NCBI GenBank assembly: GCA_034696485.1
Contig: JAQIWT010000192.1
Location: 1 to 29,237 of the forward strand
From: Isohypsibius dastychi
Taxonomy: Eukaryota > Tardigrada > Eutardigrada > Parachela > Isohypsibiidae
Reading direction: 5' to 3'
Length of the DNA stretch: 29,237 nt
In this document: positions 19,862-29,237 of the stretch, piece by piece
How the letters are laid out: the number at the start of each line of letters is the position of its first letter
Numbering within the stretch: the first letter of the stretch is position 1
Program-made: the position numbers and the translations under genes
The notes under the pieces: generated by a model
Databases searched by the model: none
The model's input: the letters and a program-made list of their open reading frames with translations, nothing else
Told to the model about the DNA's origin: nothing

Positions 19862-20187
19862 TATCGAGTGCCGTCAATTCCAAGTGCCGCTCCAATCACA
19901 GACACCAAGATAGGTAGTATAGCAACAAGAATCCACCCTGTTGTAGAAGCTTGTTCTTTGACTATCGCTTTGATGCCAGCAGCTTGAGTGGTTGTCTTCA
20001 CTTTTGACTTGTTTTCATTTGATCAGTTGAAAAGGACGCACTAGTTTTTACAGTGTTAACTGCAACCGCTGTCAGTCCTTTTTATATGGTCACGATTCAG
20101 AAAATCGACAACAGTTGTCCGCTGTTTAGGCTTCAAGCTTCGTAGAGTGATATTAACAAGAGTCACTTGTGGGACGCTGGTCGACAT
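19861..20187 (-). pseudogene. small protein with C-terminal membrane-like segment
   Basis: The start at 20187 (MSTSVPQVTLVNITLRSL, then KPKQRTTVVDFLNRDHIKR) lies inside the 3' end of the ATPase gene. The middle piece (TAVAVNTVKTSASFSTDQ) is in another frame. The end returns to the first frame: KVKTTTQAAGIKAIVKEQ, then the hydrophobic GWILVAILPILVSVIGAALG, stop 19863-19861. A basic helical body and an approximately 20-residue hydrophobic tail parallel the gene at 14619-14924, and the position after the ATPase is the same. A membrane-active or pX/pVI-like virion role is inference. The middle could also be a non-canonical intron instead of two frame changes. Confidence 0.52.
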
Positions 20188-20902
20188 GGCGGAGAAGATT
20201 TTGCGGATTTGTTGACACAGGCTCTCGTATATTCACCAGGCATGCAGTGTGATCTATTTCTTAAATATTCAGGCGTGGTGGGTTTCATTTCAATGATGAT
20301 CCTCTGAATGGCTCAGACGTGACTTTGTCGTGTGCACCCGGTAAATGTGAAAGCCCAGTTCGTCTTGCTGGGGTCTTTATCTGGTTCACATCCCTCGAAT
20401 TCCGAAATAAGTTCAGGTACTGTGTATTCAGCTGGATGTCTCTCATGCTTTTTCCCTGTTTGTACAAATTTTGCATTATCAGGATCACGGAGACATCACG
20501 GTGATGGAATGCTTGTGTGAACAACTTCGATGCTTTTGGATTGTCAGAGATCTCTTGGGCCAGATCATCAAGTATCAACAGAGTGCGAGTTTCAGGCCGC
20601 AAAAAATCTTCGTCATGGAATACTTGATTTATGCTCTTGTCAAACTTACCAATCGAGCCGCATTCTTGTTGTAATTTGTCGAGTCCAGGTTGCCATTCAC
20701 CATAGCAGTAGACTATTTTTTCTGGAGGAAACTCAATCATCTGATCCCGAAGAGAAATTAGGTTGTACACAAAACGCTTTTCCCTGACATTGTTGGTCCA
20801 ACAACAACAGCTCCGTAAGGAGTTTTGAACCGCGTTTCGAACTCCAGCGTTGAGAAAATTTCGTAACGCGATTGTGCTGTTAAAGTAAACACAGAAGGTC
20901 AT
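20163..20902 (-). pseudogene. FtsK/A32-type genome-packaging ATPase, element 2
   Basis: Near 20850-20776 one frame gives EFETRFKTPYGAVVVGPTMS and GPTMSGKS, an intact Walker A (20799-20776). Then the reading passes to the frame with FVYNLISLRDQMIEFPPEKI, YCYGEWQPGLDKLQ, TRTLLILDDLAQEIS (Walker B, about 20580-20560), KLFTQAFHHRDVSVILIMQN and RDIQLNTQYLNLFRNSRDV. After about 20330 the C-terminal end lies in another frame (IIIEMKPTTPEYLRNRSHC, then GEYTRACVN) and stops at 20163. All landmarks of the Polinton/adintovirus packaging motor are present. Beyond the shared motifs it differs strongly from the ATPase at 14900-15534, so it is a second lineage, not a recent copy. The next gene starts within its 3' end. 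Confidence 0.9.
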
Positions 20903-20949
20903 TGTGATATCATACTTTAATACAGACTCCTATCATGGAGTTATCTTGA

Positions 20950-22600
20950 TGCTACGTCGTGACTTTGCTTGTTATCCTTGCAAAAATCCATAGAACATTC
21001 CCATGTTGCTTTCATGAGGTTCAGCATAGCTGCGCATGTTCCTACTGTTGATCCAAACCACCATATTTTGCGTAATTTTTATTTTCAGATATCTTTCTTT
21101 GATCGAAATCGTTTTTTATTTTGATGCAGTTATTCATTTCATGGACTTATGTTTTCAAGTTTAATGAAAATCTTTGAAATTTATGTGCAGCAGCCCTGCT
21201 CAACGTTGCTTGCTTGAACTTGAGTAAAGAACACTGGTGATTCGGAATGAAGGTGTTTGTTTTTTTAACTTTTGGGCTTATCTGTTGTGAACTGGCCGAA
21301 TATAAATACGTGATGAAAGTTGCTTTCACTGAGTACTATGTAGAATAGGTTATTTGACAGGGTGAGGTTTTTAATGGAAACTTCTCGGCAGGTTTCCGGT
21401 CTGGCCAAGTTTTTATGTCAGGTTTTTGTTCATCTCTGTGTTCAAACGTTGATGATCAACCAGTGCATCATATGTTGTTTCATTTGACAAGTTCTGTGTT
21501 TCTGTGAGAATGCCGCTCACGAGGGAGCAGCTGGGTTGACAGTCATAGCCGCTGGTTATCAGGTAGCTCGCGCAGGTGCTTCATAGCACTTGGAGAAGCT
21601 CGCTCAGAAGGACAGAGTAGATCTGTTTCTTTTTATTCATTTCGACTTATCAAGATTTAATAAAGTTCCCGGCTTATAGTCCTTCGGACTCGCACAATAT
21701 TGGAGTAGGATATGCAGAAAGTTCACATTTGGACGATCTTAAATCGCCCGACACGACGCCCAAAATCCAAGCCATTTCTGAAAAAAATACCTTTTGTGTA
21801 CTTTGACGTAACCGTGGTGATACTTTCCAATATTTATATCGTTTTCAATTCTGCCAAGGTGCGTTTTCAGCATTGAGTTTTGTATCGGCAGCTTTTCGAA
21901 ATGTTACTCTGTCAGAGGATAAAAGCTGATTAGGTTTTGCCCTTGTCGCTTTCTATTGTGAATCAAACTTGCCCCCAAACTCAAAACCCCGAACCAAAAT
22001 CTTGAAAAATTCTCGGGTATTTCCGAACCAAAAAATTTGGTTTTTCATGAAACACGGAATTTTCCGAACGGACAAACCCGATTCAAAAAATCTTTTTATT
22101 CAACTAAGATATCTTCCGTTTGTGGAACGTTTTCTTATCCAACATTGCTCTGTTCACGTTACAAATGAGAATATTTTCGATATTACCATCGGTTGTTTTT
22201 ATTGTGCGGTCACTTAACAAGAAACCGGCAACATTGAACCCCTATCCCCCCCCCCCCGGTGCCTGCCTCTTGTTATTCCAGGGGTGCAGAGAACTTGACG
22301 AGCAAGATTGTGTCGATTAACGTGAATCCAATGGGTTCATTTCCTTCTTCGTTATGAAGAATGTCTAGTTGTCCGAGTCGTTCTTGGAGGATTGGCTGGA
22401 GGATTTGACCACGTCAGTTCCTTTAAACAAAAGAGATAAAATGAATAAAATATAATTCAAGAAGGAAAACCCACTCTGGCTTATTCCATTGTACCTTTAT
22501 TGGTATTAGTACTTTCATTGATAACACTCTATTCTTCACCCGGTATATATCACCGCCAATATCATTAGTTATTGTATTCGACTTTCTTGATTCATTCTTC
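20950..22600. other. no recognisable gene; C12 tract at 22246-22257
   Basis: Mostly AT-rich sequence with short ORFs on both strands. Around 21500-21600 a plus-strand reading gives CENAAHEGAAGLTVIAAGYQ followed by VARAGAS and a stop, a hydrophobic Ala/Gly-rich piece that may be a gene fragment. Around 21970-22320 there are two overlapping ORFs without motifs. No integrase was seen although this is where element 2 could carry one. Confidence 0.35.
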
Positions 22601-22976
22601 TGTTGTTGTATGAGAAATGGCTAATAAAGCTTTAATTTATGTGCTCGGTGCCCCTGGGTCTATAAAACAACTCAATGTCAGTTCCTGGTGGATGCAACCT
22701 GTAGTCTGCAGCATGTGGCTTCTGGATCATATTTCCGAAAGGTTGCAAATGATCTCACTAGCCTACATTACGACACGTGTCGAGAAGTTAATCGAAATCC
22801 AGGCTTATATCAACTACCAGCAAATCTAGCATGCGGACTCGTGCTCTACCAAGTTGAGAATAGTTGCCTCAAATATATACTGATGGATGGATTCCCATGT
22901 CCATCTGAGGGCTTCAAAATCTGGAAAGAGACTCTTGCTGCTCATGAAACCCTCTGTGCGGCGTCTTCTCTTCCTC
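22600..22976. other. unassigned ORFs on both strands
   Basis: The plus strand has a 103-codon ORF (22688-22999) with HYDTCREVNRNPGLYQLP and FPCPSEGFKIWKETLAAHET. The minus strand has a short basic one (23011-22826) with KCKRKRRRRTEGF. The second could be the end of the degraded minus-strand gene that lies above it. Neither belongs to a family I recognise. Confidence 0.3.
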
Positions 22977-23952
22977 TTACATTTCGTCATGGAGCGTAAA
23001 AATGTGCTCATTCAATCCAGCAACATTGAATGATTCGGCTGGAAATATTGATGATGTCGTTTTCAACGCGCTGAAGAACTCCATTAAGAAATGTGTAAAA
23101 AACACAATTATTTGCGCGTTGGTTGCAATGAATATTTCTTCAGCAATTTCTTCCTGATGGTTCGTGCTCACGGACACCAATCTAAGCTAGAGATCCTTGA
23201 CGAGTCCAGAAAATCCTTAATAACCGCATCCTTCGACATAACCCAGTGCATTATGAAAATTGATTTTCACTGTCGATAGTTCAAATCGAGTTGTTTCATT
23301 ATTACTTTGAGCTTCACTGTTCCCCTCAGAGATCGACTGTGATGCGAATATATGTTCTGCAGTCATTCTTCGACTAGTTTGGAGAGTGGAGCAATCGTAA
23401 CGCAGTCCACTAGAATCAAGTGAAATTTGTGAGCGTCGCAGTAAAAAGACTGGATCGAAAAGAAATCTTTCTTCAACTTTATCGCAATTGTTTCTACCAA
23501 TCAGGCGTTTTGCTCTATCACTGGCAAACCAATCTATTTTTTCGGAATCACCTCCAACAATTCGTTAATGTTCTCATCCACGATAAGGCCATTTTTTCAC
23601 GTAGGAAAACTGCATTGTGATAGCCAATTTAAAACGTTGGTTGAATTTTATCCCCGATTGCCTGTGAGGATAACGGAAGAGATGTTGGAGAGATAGAAAT
23701 ATTCTGCGCTCCTTCTGGATGTTGCTGACTACCGAGCAGGATACAGCTCATTCGAAATTGTATGGATGTGCGTAGAAAGAGGTAAAATAAATCAGCATCA
23801 TTATTCTGCATTTTTCCGTCAATGATCACCTGAGGATCCTGTGGGGCAGTTTTCGTCAGCAAATTGAATGCTGGGTCCCGCTTTTTTGATTTTGAGTTCT
23901 TTGAACATGACTGTTGAGTGAAGACGTCCAGTTCGATGGGAGCCAAGCGCAC
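22977..23952 (-). pseudogene. unidentified degraded protein, several frames
   Basis: Read downward from 23952, successive frames give protein-like pieces. The first ORF (23952-23629) has RLAPIELDVFTQQSCSKNSK and VIIDGKMQNNDADLFYLFLR. Then come ENINELLEVIPKK (about 23590-23540), WFASDRAKRLIGRNNCDKVE and RFLFDPVFLLRRSQISLD (about 23520-23430), and DAVIKDFLDSSRISSLDWC (about 23240-23185). Last is HQEEIAEEIFIATNAQIIVF with the ending GLNEHIFTLHDEM at 22977. The near-continuous coding character argues for one decayed gene of about 320 residues. The ELDVFTQQ opening is reminiscent of capsid-protein N-termini, but the rest does not follow that family, so I leave it unassigned. Confidence 0.33.
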
Positions 23953-23954
23953 AA

Positions 23955-25220
23955 TTCATTCACCACTTTTGTGTTTTTTCTGAGCCTTCGTATCTGAGTA
24001 TTTCGTTCCCCGCTGATTCGTGAATCGACCCCACGGCTACTGGGCCAGAAAAAAAGGAAAACCTTAAGTCATTCACCCTGTCAATCCTCATACAGTTTCG
24101 ACCCGAAACATTTGTTTAGCACTATGATACTGGTCTTCTTGTCTTCAGTTGACCACTGTCTCCTACGTGCGGTTGTTTTTGGCGTACGGAATCCCAAATC
24201 GTTATCTCTATAACCATAATCCTATTTTGGGTCCACGCTCCATTACACAATCACTGATGAACTCCGATCATTCTCGCTTCGATAATAATCGTCGCGTAGT
24301 TTTACCAGCCCTAAACCTGTCTCAAATTAAAAAATCTCACCGTATTCGCTGACACTTCCAAGCAAGCGTGTAGCTTTCTATCATCTTAGTTCAGGAGAAT
24401 ACCATAGCTACAATCCACGCTCATCAGTTTCAACTATTCCGTAGCTTCTTTACATTTGCTGGTCCATCAGAACTTTCCCATGTCTACACTCGGATACAAA
24501 AACCAAAAGATGTATACTGAATTCATATCTTATCGATGACACCACTAAACTGTTCGGCTTGAGGTTTGCCGGTGGGACCGTCGAAGTTTAGCAGATGTGT
24601 TATGTGAGGCTTGCTCGACCTCTCAATCTTCTTTTTGGTTTGGAGTCATTAGACTTATGACTTTCTCAAACTGGTGTGCGCTCTTCACTCATGACCAGTT
24701 GCTTTCTCTATAAGTTGGCAAGCATCATGCTTGACCAACAAGTGTTCTCTTTCTTGAAGAGTGCAGTTATGCGATTATTTTCATACATCGCCTTTGTTCA
24801 TCCGCCGAACTTCACGCTTGTAAGTTCCTTTCTTTCTTTGTTTTGTTTGAGAAAAAATCAGGTTCAATATTTTTTTTATGGCAGGATACAGATATCTGTT
24901 GGGGTTTCTTACCGCGACGAGTTTTGACACAGTTGCAGCATCTGACCGATGTCGGTTGGACTTAAACTCAAACATATGACCATGAGGCTTCACACCTACA
25001 TGGCTCCTATTGAATGGCCTTCACAATCACCGGCTCCTGAGTTACTGACTAGTGCGGGGATTTGGTAAACCGGGTTGGGGGATCGAGTTACTTGAGATTA
25101 CTGTAAAGGTTCTCTCCTGGCTTAGGAGAACGATGACGACTCGGTATCAGAGCACTGTCGGTGGTTTCCTAACTGCAGTTCTCTAAAAAAAAGTAAATAG
25201 CAATGACGCGAGAAATTTTC
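23955..25220. other. no recognisable gene upstream of dUTPase
   Basis: ORFs of 67-83 codons at 24149-24352 and 24676-24927 (plus) and 24781-24993 (minus) lack motifs. An imperfect inverted repeat with TCTCCTGGCTTAGGAGA at about 25111-25130 could form a small hairpin. Nothing else is supported. Confidence 0.4.
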
Positions 25221-25228
25221 TTTGCTTT

Positions 25229-25682
25229 TGAAAACTCCTGCTGCTGTCGCGCCATATAGAGCCACTTTGGATCTATTGGGTATGATTTAAGTAGCCTGAA
25301 GCGATATTATTTACAACCTGGAGAACAAGTGTTGGTAGAAACCGGTCTTCAGTTGACCTTCCCGACGGGGTGTTATGAGCGGCATGCTGGACGTCCTGAT
25401 CTTGCTTTGAAGAGGGTAATAACTGCGGAGGGTGGATTGTTTGACCCTGACTACCTTGGACCGGTTGGAATTATTATCGTTAACAAGGGTTGAAAGCCAT
25501 ATCTCATTCATATCGGTGACAGGATCCCTCAGTTGGTTTTGAAACGTGCCGAGTGTGTGCCAGTTGAAGAAGTCCCACCACCCACCGCTGAAAAATTCGC
25601 CGAATATACTCAAAACGGGGACGCTTGTGCCCGTGACGTTTGTGGCGTCTCTGAACGAAAACCTGCGATAAACTGCAACTGA
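25229..25682 (+). pseudogene. dut: dUTPase (trimeric all-beta type)
   Basis: It would hydrolyse dUTP to dUMP and PPi, keeping uracil out of replicating DNA. After a frame change near 25278, one frame shows motif 1 as GYDLSSLKRYYLQPG, then VLVETGLQLTFPTG, motif 2 as CYERHAGRPDLAL (25362-25409), motif 3 as EGGLFDPDYLGPVG (25428-25466), then an in-frame TGA at 25491-25493. Motif 4 is HIGDRIPQLVL (25509-25541). The catalytic Asp of motif 3 is kept. In motif 2 the usual R-S-G-L-A is R-P-D-L-A, so the phosphate-binding Ser is lost. The C-terminal Gly-rich motif 5 was not found. The frame ends at TGA 25680-25682, and coding continues in another frame toward the polymerase, so it may have been fused to it. 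Confidence 0.87.
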
Positions 25683-25805
25683 ACAAACGATATACTGCGA
25701 ACCACAAATGGACTCGGTTCGACCAAGAGTATCGTCTCATGCGTGAATCCCTCCAGAATGATTCCATGAAACAGCGTTCAGGTTGCCCTGTTCCCGATAT
25801 TGCCA

Positions 25806-25889
25806 GTGAGTTATCAGTTTTAGTTTTTAAATTTTGAATTCCAATCAGTAACTTTTTAAAACATTACTATCTTGTTTTTACATTTTCAG
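25806..25889 (+). other. 84-nt intron between dUTPase linker and polymerase
   Basis: Donor GCCA|GTGAGT and acceptor CATTTTCAG|A fit the consensus, with a T-rich run before the AG. Removal keeps frame 2 open from about 25655 through to the polymerase N-terminal region. The unspliced sequence has stops. Confidence 0.65.
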
Positions 25890-26925
25890 AATTGTCGTTT
25901 GAATCCATGCACAACAATGCCACCATCAATGGACAGTTGCCCGATTTGCGCGCAGATGAGGAGGCCGACTTGATACGAGCCTTCGAAGAGTGTGGAAAGG
26001 AGACTGAGAAGCACGAAGACTTTCGAGCCCCTCCTTCACCGCCACAGTGTGCGGTGAATATGCAAACTCACGGAGGAAGCACCAATGCACAAGGCCGTGC
26101 AATATGTGCTTTCAGTACGGCTGCCCAGAAATGGCCAGCATCTCCGGACTGGAATGTGGGTTGTGTCATCGATCCTTCCAATCGAGAATCTGCTTCAAAA
26201 ATCACCGAACTGCCCACGCCTTGGGCAAAAACGAGGATCTCACGATCCGCGAAGCATATGCAAAATGCGGAACTTGTCATAAGCCGTTGCTCTCGAACGA
26301 CTACCGGCCCGTCAGCAGTCCACACGAATGCTTCGCCGTTTGGTGCCCTTTCTGCCGGACGTTCCAGCAAAGAGACCACCTCTGCTACCAGCAATCCGGA
26401 GAGGCCGTCCTGCGAAAAATACGGAGAAAGATCGAAAAACCAACTGTCACAGAAGAAGATGAGGCAGAGGAGTCTCAGGAGAGACAGAGACTGGGCGTTT
26501 GTGATACCCCGGAAATTGAGAATGGAAAGTTTGAAGACTGCAAATTCGACTATGATTTGGAAACTTCGAACTCCCCGTCTCGCCACCACAGCCCAACCCG
26601 AGCAGGGTCATGTGTCTGGATGATGATTCCTTTCAGATGTTATTTATCCAAGGAAAATGTGTGGACGATATCTCAACATGGATGCTTGAGAATGTTTACT
26701 CCTCGACATTTATTTGTCACAACACCAAAGAGTACAACCGCGTCTTCATTTTAAAATCAATGTAGTCTGCCAATCTGCGAATTGACAAAGTTCAAGAATC
26801 CACACGCATCAACGCCCTGAACTTGAAGAATAACAAGTGCTGATTTATATGCAGTCCCTCTTTTCTACCGCAGAGTCTGAGTGATTTTCCACTCACACTT
26901 GGCATTTCTCATTCAGTTCTGAAGG

Positions 26926-26976
26926 GTAATGGTCAAAGCATTTAATTTTTCGTTTTATGCAACTCTTCCACATCAG
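26926..26976 (+). other. 51-nt intron inside polymerase exonuclease region
   Basis: GT at 26926 and CATCAG at 26971-26976 bracket a T-rich insert with stops. Splicing joins HSVLK to a Gly and NFPHKFDTPEN in the same frame, exactly the family pattern K-G-x-FPH-x-F-(N/D)-T-x-EN, which makes the call strong. Confidence 0.72.
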
Positions 26977-28430
26977 GCAATTTCCCACACAAATTCGATA
27001 CCCCGGAAAACCAGGAATACATTGGTCAGATACAGACAGGCCATTTTTCGACTACGATAAGATGCCCGAAAAGAAAGAAGCAGAGTTTGATCTGTGGTAC
27101 AGTGCCAAGAAACTGGAAGATCCGTATGACCTTTCGGCCGAATTCGACAAATACTGTATGAACGATGTTCTTATCCTGCGTGAATGCCTGAAAATCCGAA
27201 GAAAAACGTTCAAAAAAGTCTTCGGTTTGAATCCTTTCGACCCCGTCACAGCACCCAGTGCTGTCTGCATGGGCCTTCAACACAAAAACCTAAAGCCGGA
27301 AACGATTGAAATTTTTCCCGCTACAGGATATTGCAATTCACACTACCAGTCCACAAAAGCATTGGAGTACATCGCCGAGCTCGAGATTGATGGAGGTCGG
27401 ACTTACCAGAACTGTCGCTCGGCTGCGGGAGAATTTTACTGCTCCGCACTTCCGGTGGGCGCACTTCACGCAGCAACTGGGACGGCCATCAATTTTCACG
27501 GCTGCTTTTTTCATTCTTGCGAAAAGGAGTACCGCAATCCTAGAAAAATGAACAACATGCGAATGATGACGCACGTAAAGATTGGCGAAAAAAACGAAAT
27601 CAAAGCGATGCGCATTAGGTCCGACTCAAAGGTCACAGAACATCGCATCGTCTGGGAATGCGAGTGGGATGAACGAAAAAACAGGATGAAGAGAGATGAT
27701 ATTCCCCTATTTTCCGGGAAGATGTTTCGACCTCGGTTGAACCCCCGTGATCATCTCTTAGGCGGTCGGGTGGAAGTTTTTCGAATGTATGCCGATTTAC
27801 CAGAATCGAAGACTGAAAAGATCTGAGATATCATTTCTCTGTACCCGTCCATCATGATTGTTGGCCGATTTCTAGTTTGGCATCCCGAGATCATGATGCA
27901 TTCGTTTGCCGAAGATATTTCACAATACTTTGGGCTCATCTACTGTACTCTGCTTCCACCTGATGACCTCTTCGTTCCCGTCTTGCCATGCCGACTCACA
28001 GATGCCAGGACCACCTACTGTCTCTGCAGAATCTGTGCCGAGACGATTTAATCTCGCAGCCATGTTGTCACCAAAACGACACTAAAGCCAGGAAGATCGC
28101 TTGTGCGTATATAAAACCTCGGTTGCAAATAGCTCTTGCCCATGGGTACAAGATTACAAAGATATATGAGGTTCACCATTTTAAAGAGAGTGCCCAGTGT
28201 AATCCGGATACGGGGGAGGAAGGCCTGTTCTCCTCGCTCATGATTGAACTGATAAAGAGAAGGATTCTGACGAGCGGATTTCCTGCCAGGTGTGACACGG
28301 GCATCAAACAGCAAAACTTTTGTCGTGCGCATCTTGAGAAGCTTGGTCTTGAGTTTGGACCCTGCGAGATGACAGATGTTCCCGGAGCCAGAAGCGGTGC
28401 AAAAAACGACGCCAATTCAAGCTGGAGAAG

Positions 28431-28485
28431 GTGAGCACTGAAACTTTTGTGATTCTATGTGTCACCAGAGTTTCATGTTTCACAG
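28431..28485 (+). other. 55-nt intron directly after polymerase motif B
   Basis: Donor AGAAG|GTGAGC and acceptor ATGTTTCACAG|A. The length is not a multiple of three, yet removal moves the reading from the frame of motif B (27988-28430) into the frame of RYVMRIFFTHYRYCKNY (28457-28873). The exon parts therefore only fit if it is spliced out. Confidence 0.75.
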
Positions 28486-29174
28486 ATATGTTATGCGCAT
28501 CTTCTTCACTCATTACCGATACTGCAAAAATTACAAAGAGTTACGCGATGTTGTTTTCAACTTAGCTCATGAGATCCTCGATTGGCGGCAGGTTAACAAG
28601 ATTACTATGGACGTCAGTTTTCGAGAAAAAGCAGGATATGCCAATTCCCACCCTGACTGTAATGCGTGTATCGGAATATTTGTCAAATCTTATGGCCAGA
28701 TCAAATTGTGGGAGCATTATCACAAAGAGCGGCTGAATTGTTGTACTGTGACACAGACAACAAGGTGGTTATCAGGCCAAAATCACTTCCCGCAGAAGCA
28801 GATCCAGATACCGAGTATGTCGTTGGTGACCTTTCAGATGACTTGGGCGGGCGATATTTCACCAAATGGCTAGCTTTGGCTAAGAAAACATATTGCCTGC
28901 TTCTAAACGACTCAACTCAGGTCAACAAAAAAGCAAAGGTATTCCGAGAAATGAAGACGCCAAGAAAAAGCTCAGCATGAAAGTCTGTGAGGATATGTTG
29001 TTCGGCACGGGTTTGTCAACAGTGCTGGCATGTGACACGGAAGCGTTCAAGCGCAATGTCCAGAATATGACTATTCATACCGTTCCGCAAAGACGTCGTG
29101 TCAGGTGCACCATGACAAGTTGTGTGATTAATCAGAACTTTGTTACCTATCCGTTTGGATCAAGACCATTATAG

Positions 29175-29237
29175 ACAAGACCGTTCAGCTTCATAAATCT
29201 GTCACTCATTAAGCCACCCCTGCCTACAAAGCGGCTG
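29175..29237. other. sequence after polymerase stop
   Basis: The polymerase frame ends at TAG 29172-29174. The last 63 bases show no further motif; the element continues or ends beyond the window. Confidence 0.5.

Larger units (their letters stand above)
25655..29174 (+). pseudogene. protein-primed DNA polymerase B, element 2
   Basis: The replicative polymerase of a Polinton, nearly full length. In order: a linker (RESLQNDSMKQRSG, then LPDLRADEEADLIRAFEE); zinc fingers at 26080-26390 (HQCTRPCNMCF, LECGLCHRSFQSRICFKNH, AKCGTC, HECFAVWCPFC, DHLCY); exonuclease I as FDYDLET (26548-26565); exonuclease II as CHNTKEYNRVFIL (26715-26753) with Asn for Asp; FPHKFDTPEN near 26990; exonuclease III as YCMNDVLIL (27152-27178). 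Then motif A is DIISLYPSIM (27827-27856), with YFGLIYCTLLPPDDLF and GYKITKIYEVHHF after it. Motif B is AKNDANSSWR (28399-28428), where Gly is replaced by Arg. Motif C is YCDTDN (28744-28761), Asn for the usual Ser. KKTYC (28882-28896) is the K-x-Y motif. The end is VTYPFGSRPL. In-frame stops lie at 26763, 26841 and 27824. Frame changes lie near 26040, 26600, 27030, 28050, 28730 and 28940. Confidence 0.92.

Noticed and set aside
20319-20787. Four overlapping plus-strand ORFs
   Set aside because: They are antisense to the packaging ATPase, whose Walker motifs are on the minus strand.
25311-25767. Minus-strand ORFs of 100 and 87 codons
   Set aside because: They are antisense to the dUTPase and linker on the plus strand.
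26068-26589. 173-codon minus-strand ORF
   Set aside because: It lies exactly antisense to the polymerase zinc-finger and exonuclease I region, whose motifs are clear on the plus strand.
26050-26623. Continuation of the 25892 plus-strand ORF beyond about 26040
   Set aside because: From there the zinc-finger motifs are in another frame; the rest of this ORF is a shadow. Only its first 50 codons are polymerase linker.
27026-28513. Minus-strand ORFs of 62-94 codons
   Set aside because: They are antisense to the polymerase between exonuclease III and motif B.
1-29237. tRNA, rRNA genes and telomeric repeats
   Set aside because: No cloverleaf-like or rRNA-conserved stretch and no short telomere motif was noticed on reading both strands.

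Overview
The window looks like animal (invertebrate) genomic DNA. It carries two decayed Polinton/Maverick-type (adintovirus-like) large DNA transposons, plus one Ty3/gypsy reverse-transcriptase remnant and a 5-kb repeat array. The eukaryotic setting is shown by spliceosomal introns of about 49-84 nt with GT...AG borders that restore reading frame, a poly(A) signal behind one gene, and gypsy-type RT. I cannot name the host. Short introns would fit several small-intron invertebrate groups, but that is inference only.

Layout. 1-5170 is a composite, diverged repeat array with palindromic cores and one-sided poly-G tracts. 5171-6700 has no recognisable gene. About 6760-9000 (minus) is a badly decayed protein-primed family B DNA polymerase (copy 1). 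9328-10790 (plus) is a dead gypsy RT. 12421-13854 (plus) holds a small gene, the C-terminal part of a double-jelly-roll major capsid protein, and an adenain-like cysteine protease. 14060-15534 (minus) holds a packaging ATPase followed by two small virion-type proteins. Together 6.7-15.5 kb looks like one Polinton (element 1) interrupted by the retroelement.

A second set (element 2) starts near 16.2 kb: three short plus-strand ORFs packed end to end (16221-17183), then minus-strand genes. These are an intron-containing unknown gene with a strongly charged tail (17393-18630), a basic small protein (19381-19861), a small protein with a hydrophobic tail (19861-20187), and a second packaging ATPase of a different lineage (20163-20902). 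After a poorly interpretable stretch (20.95-25.2 kb, including a degraded minus-strand coding block at 23-24 kb), a dUTPase runs on the plus strand directly into a second, better preserved DNA polymerase (about 25.66-29.17 kb). That polymerase has an N-terminal zinc-finger block, exonuclease motifs, motifs A, B and C, and three candidate introns.

How the parts fit: polymerase plus dUTPase for replication; ATPase, protease, capsid protein and small hydrophobic/basic proteins for virion assembly. Both elements keep the same minus-strand order, ATPase then hydrophobic-tail protein then a third small protein, although their sequences differ strongly. Nearly every gene carries frameshifts or in-frame stops, and several catalytic residues are lost, so these are fossils. 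The intron-containing gene at 17.4-18.6 kb is the least damaged. No integrase was recognised for either element.
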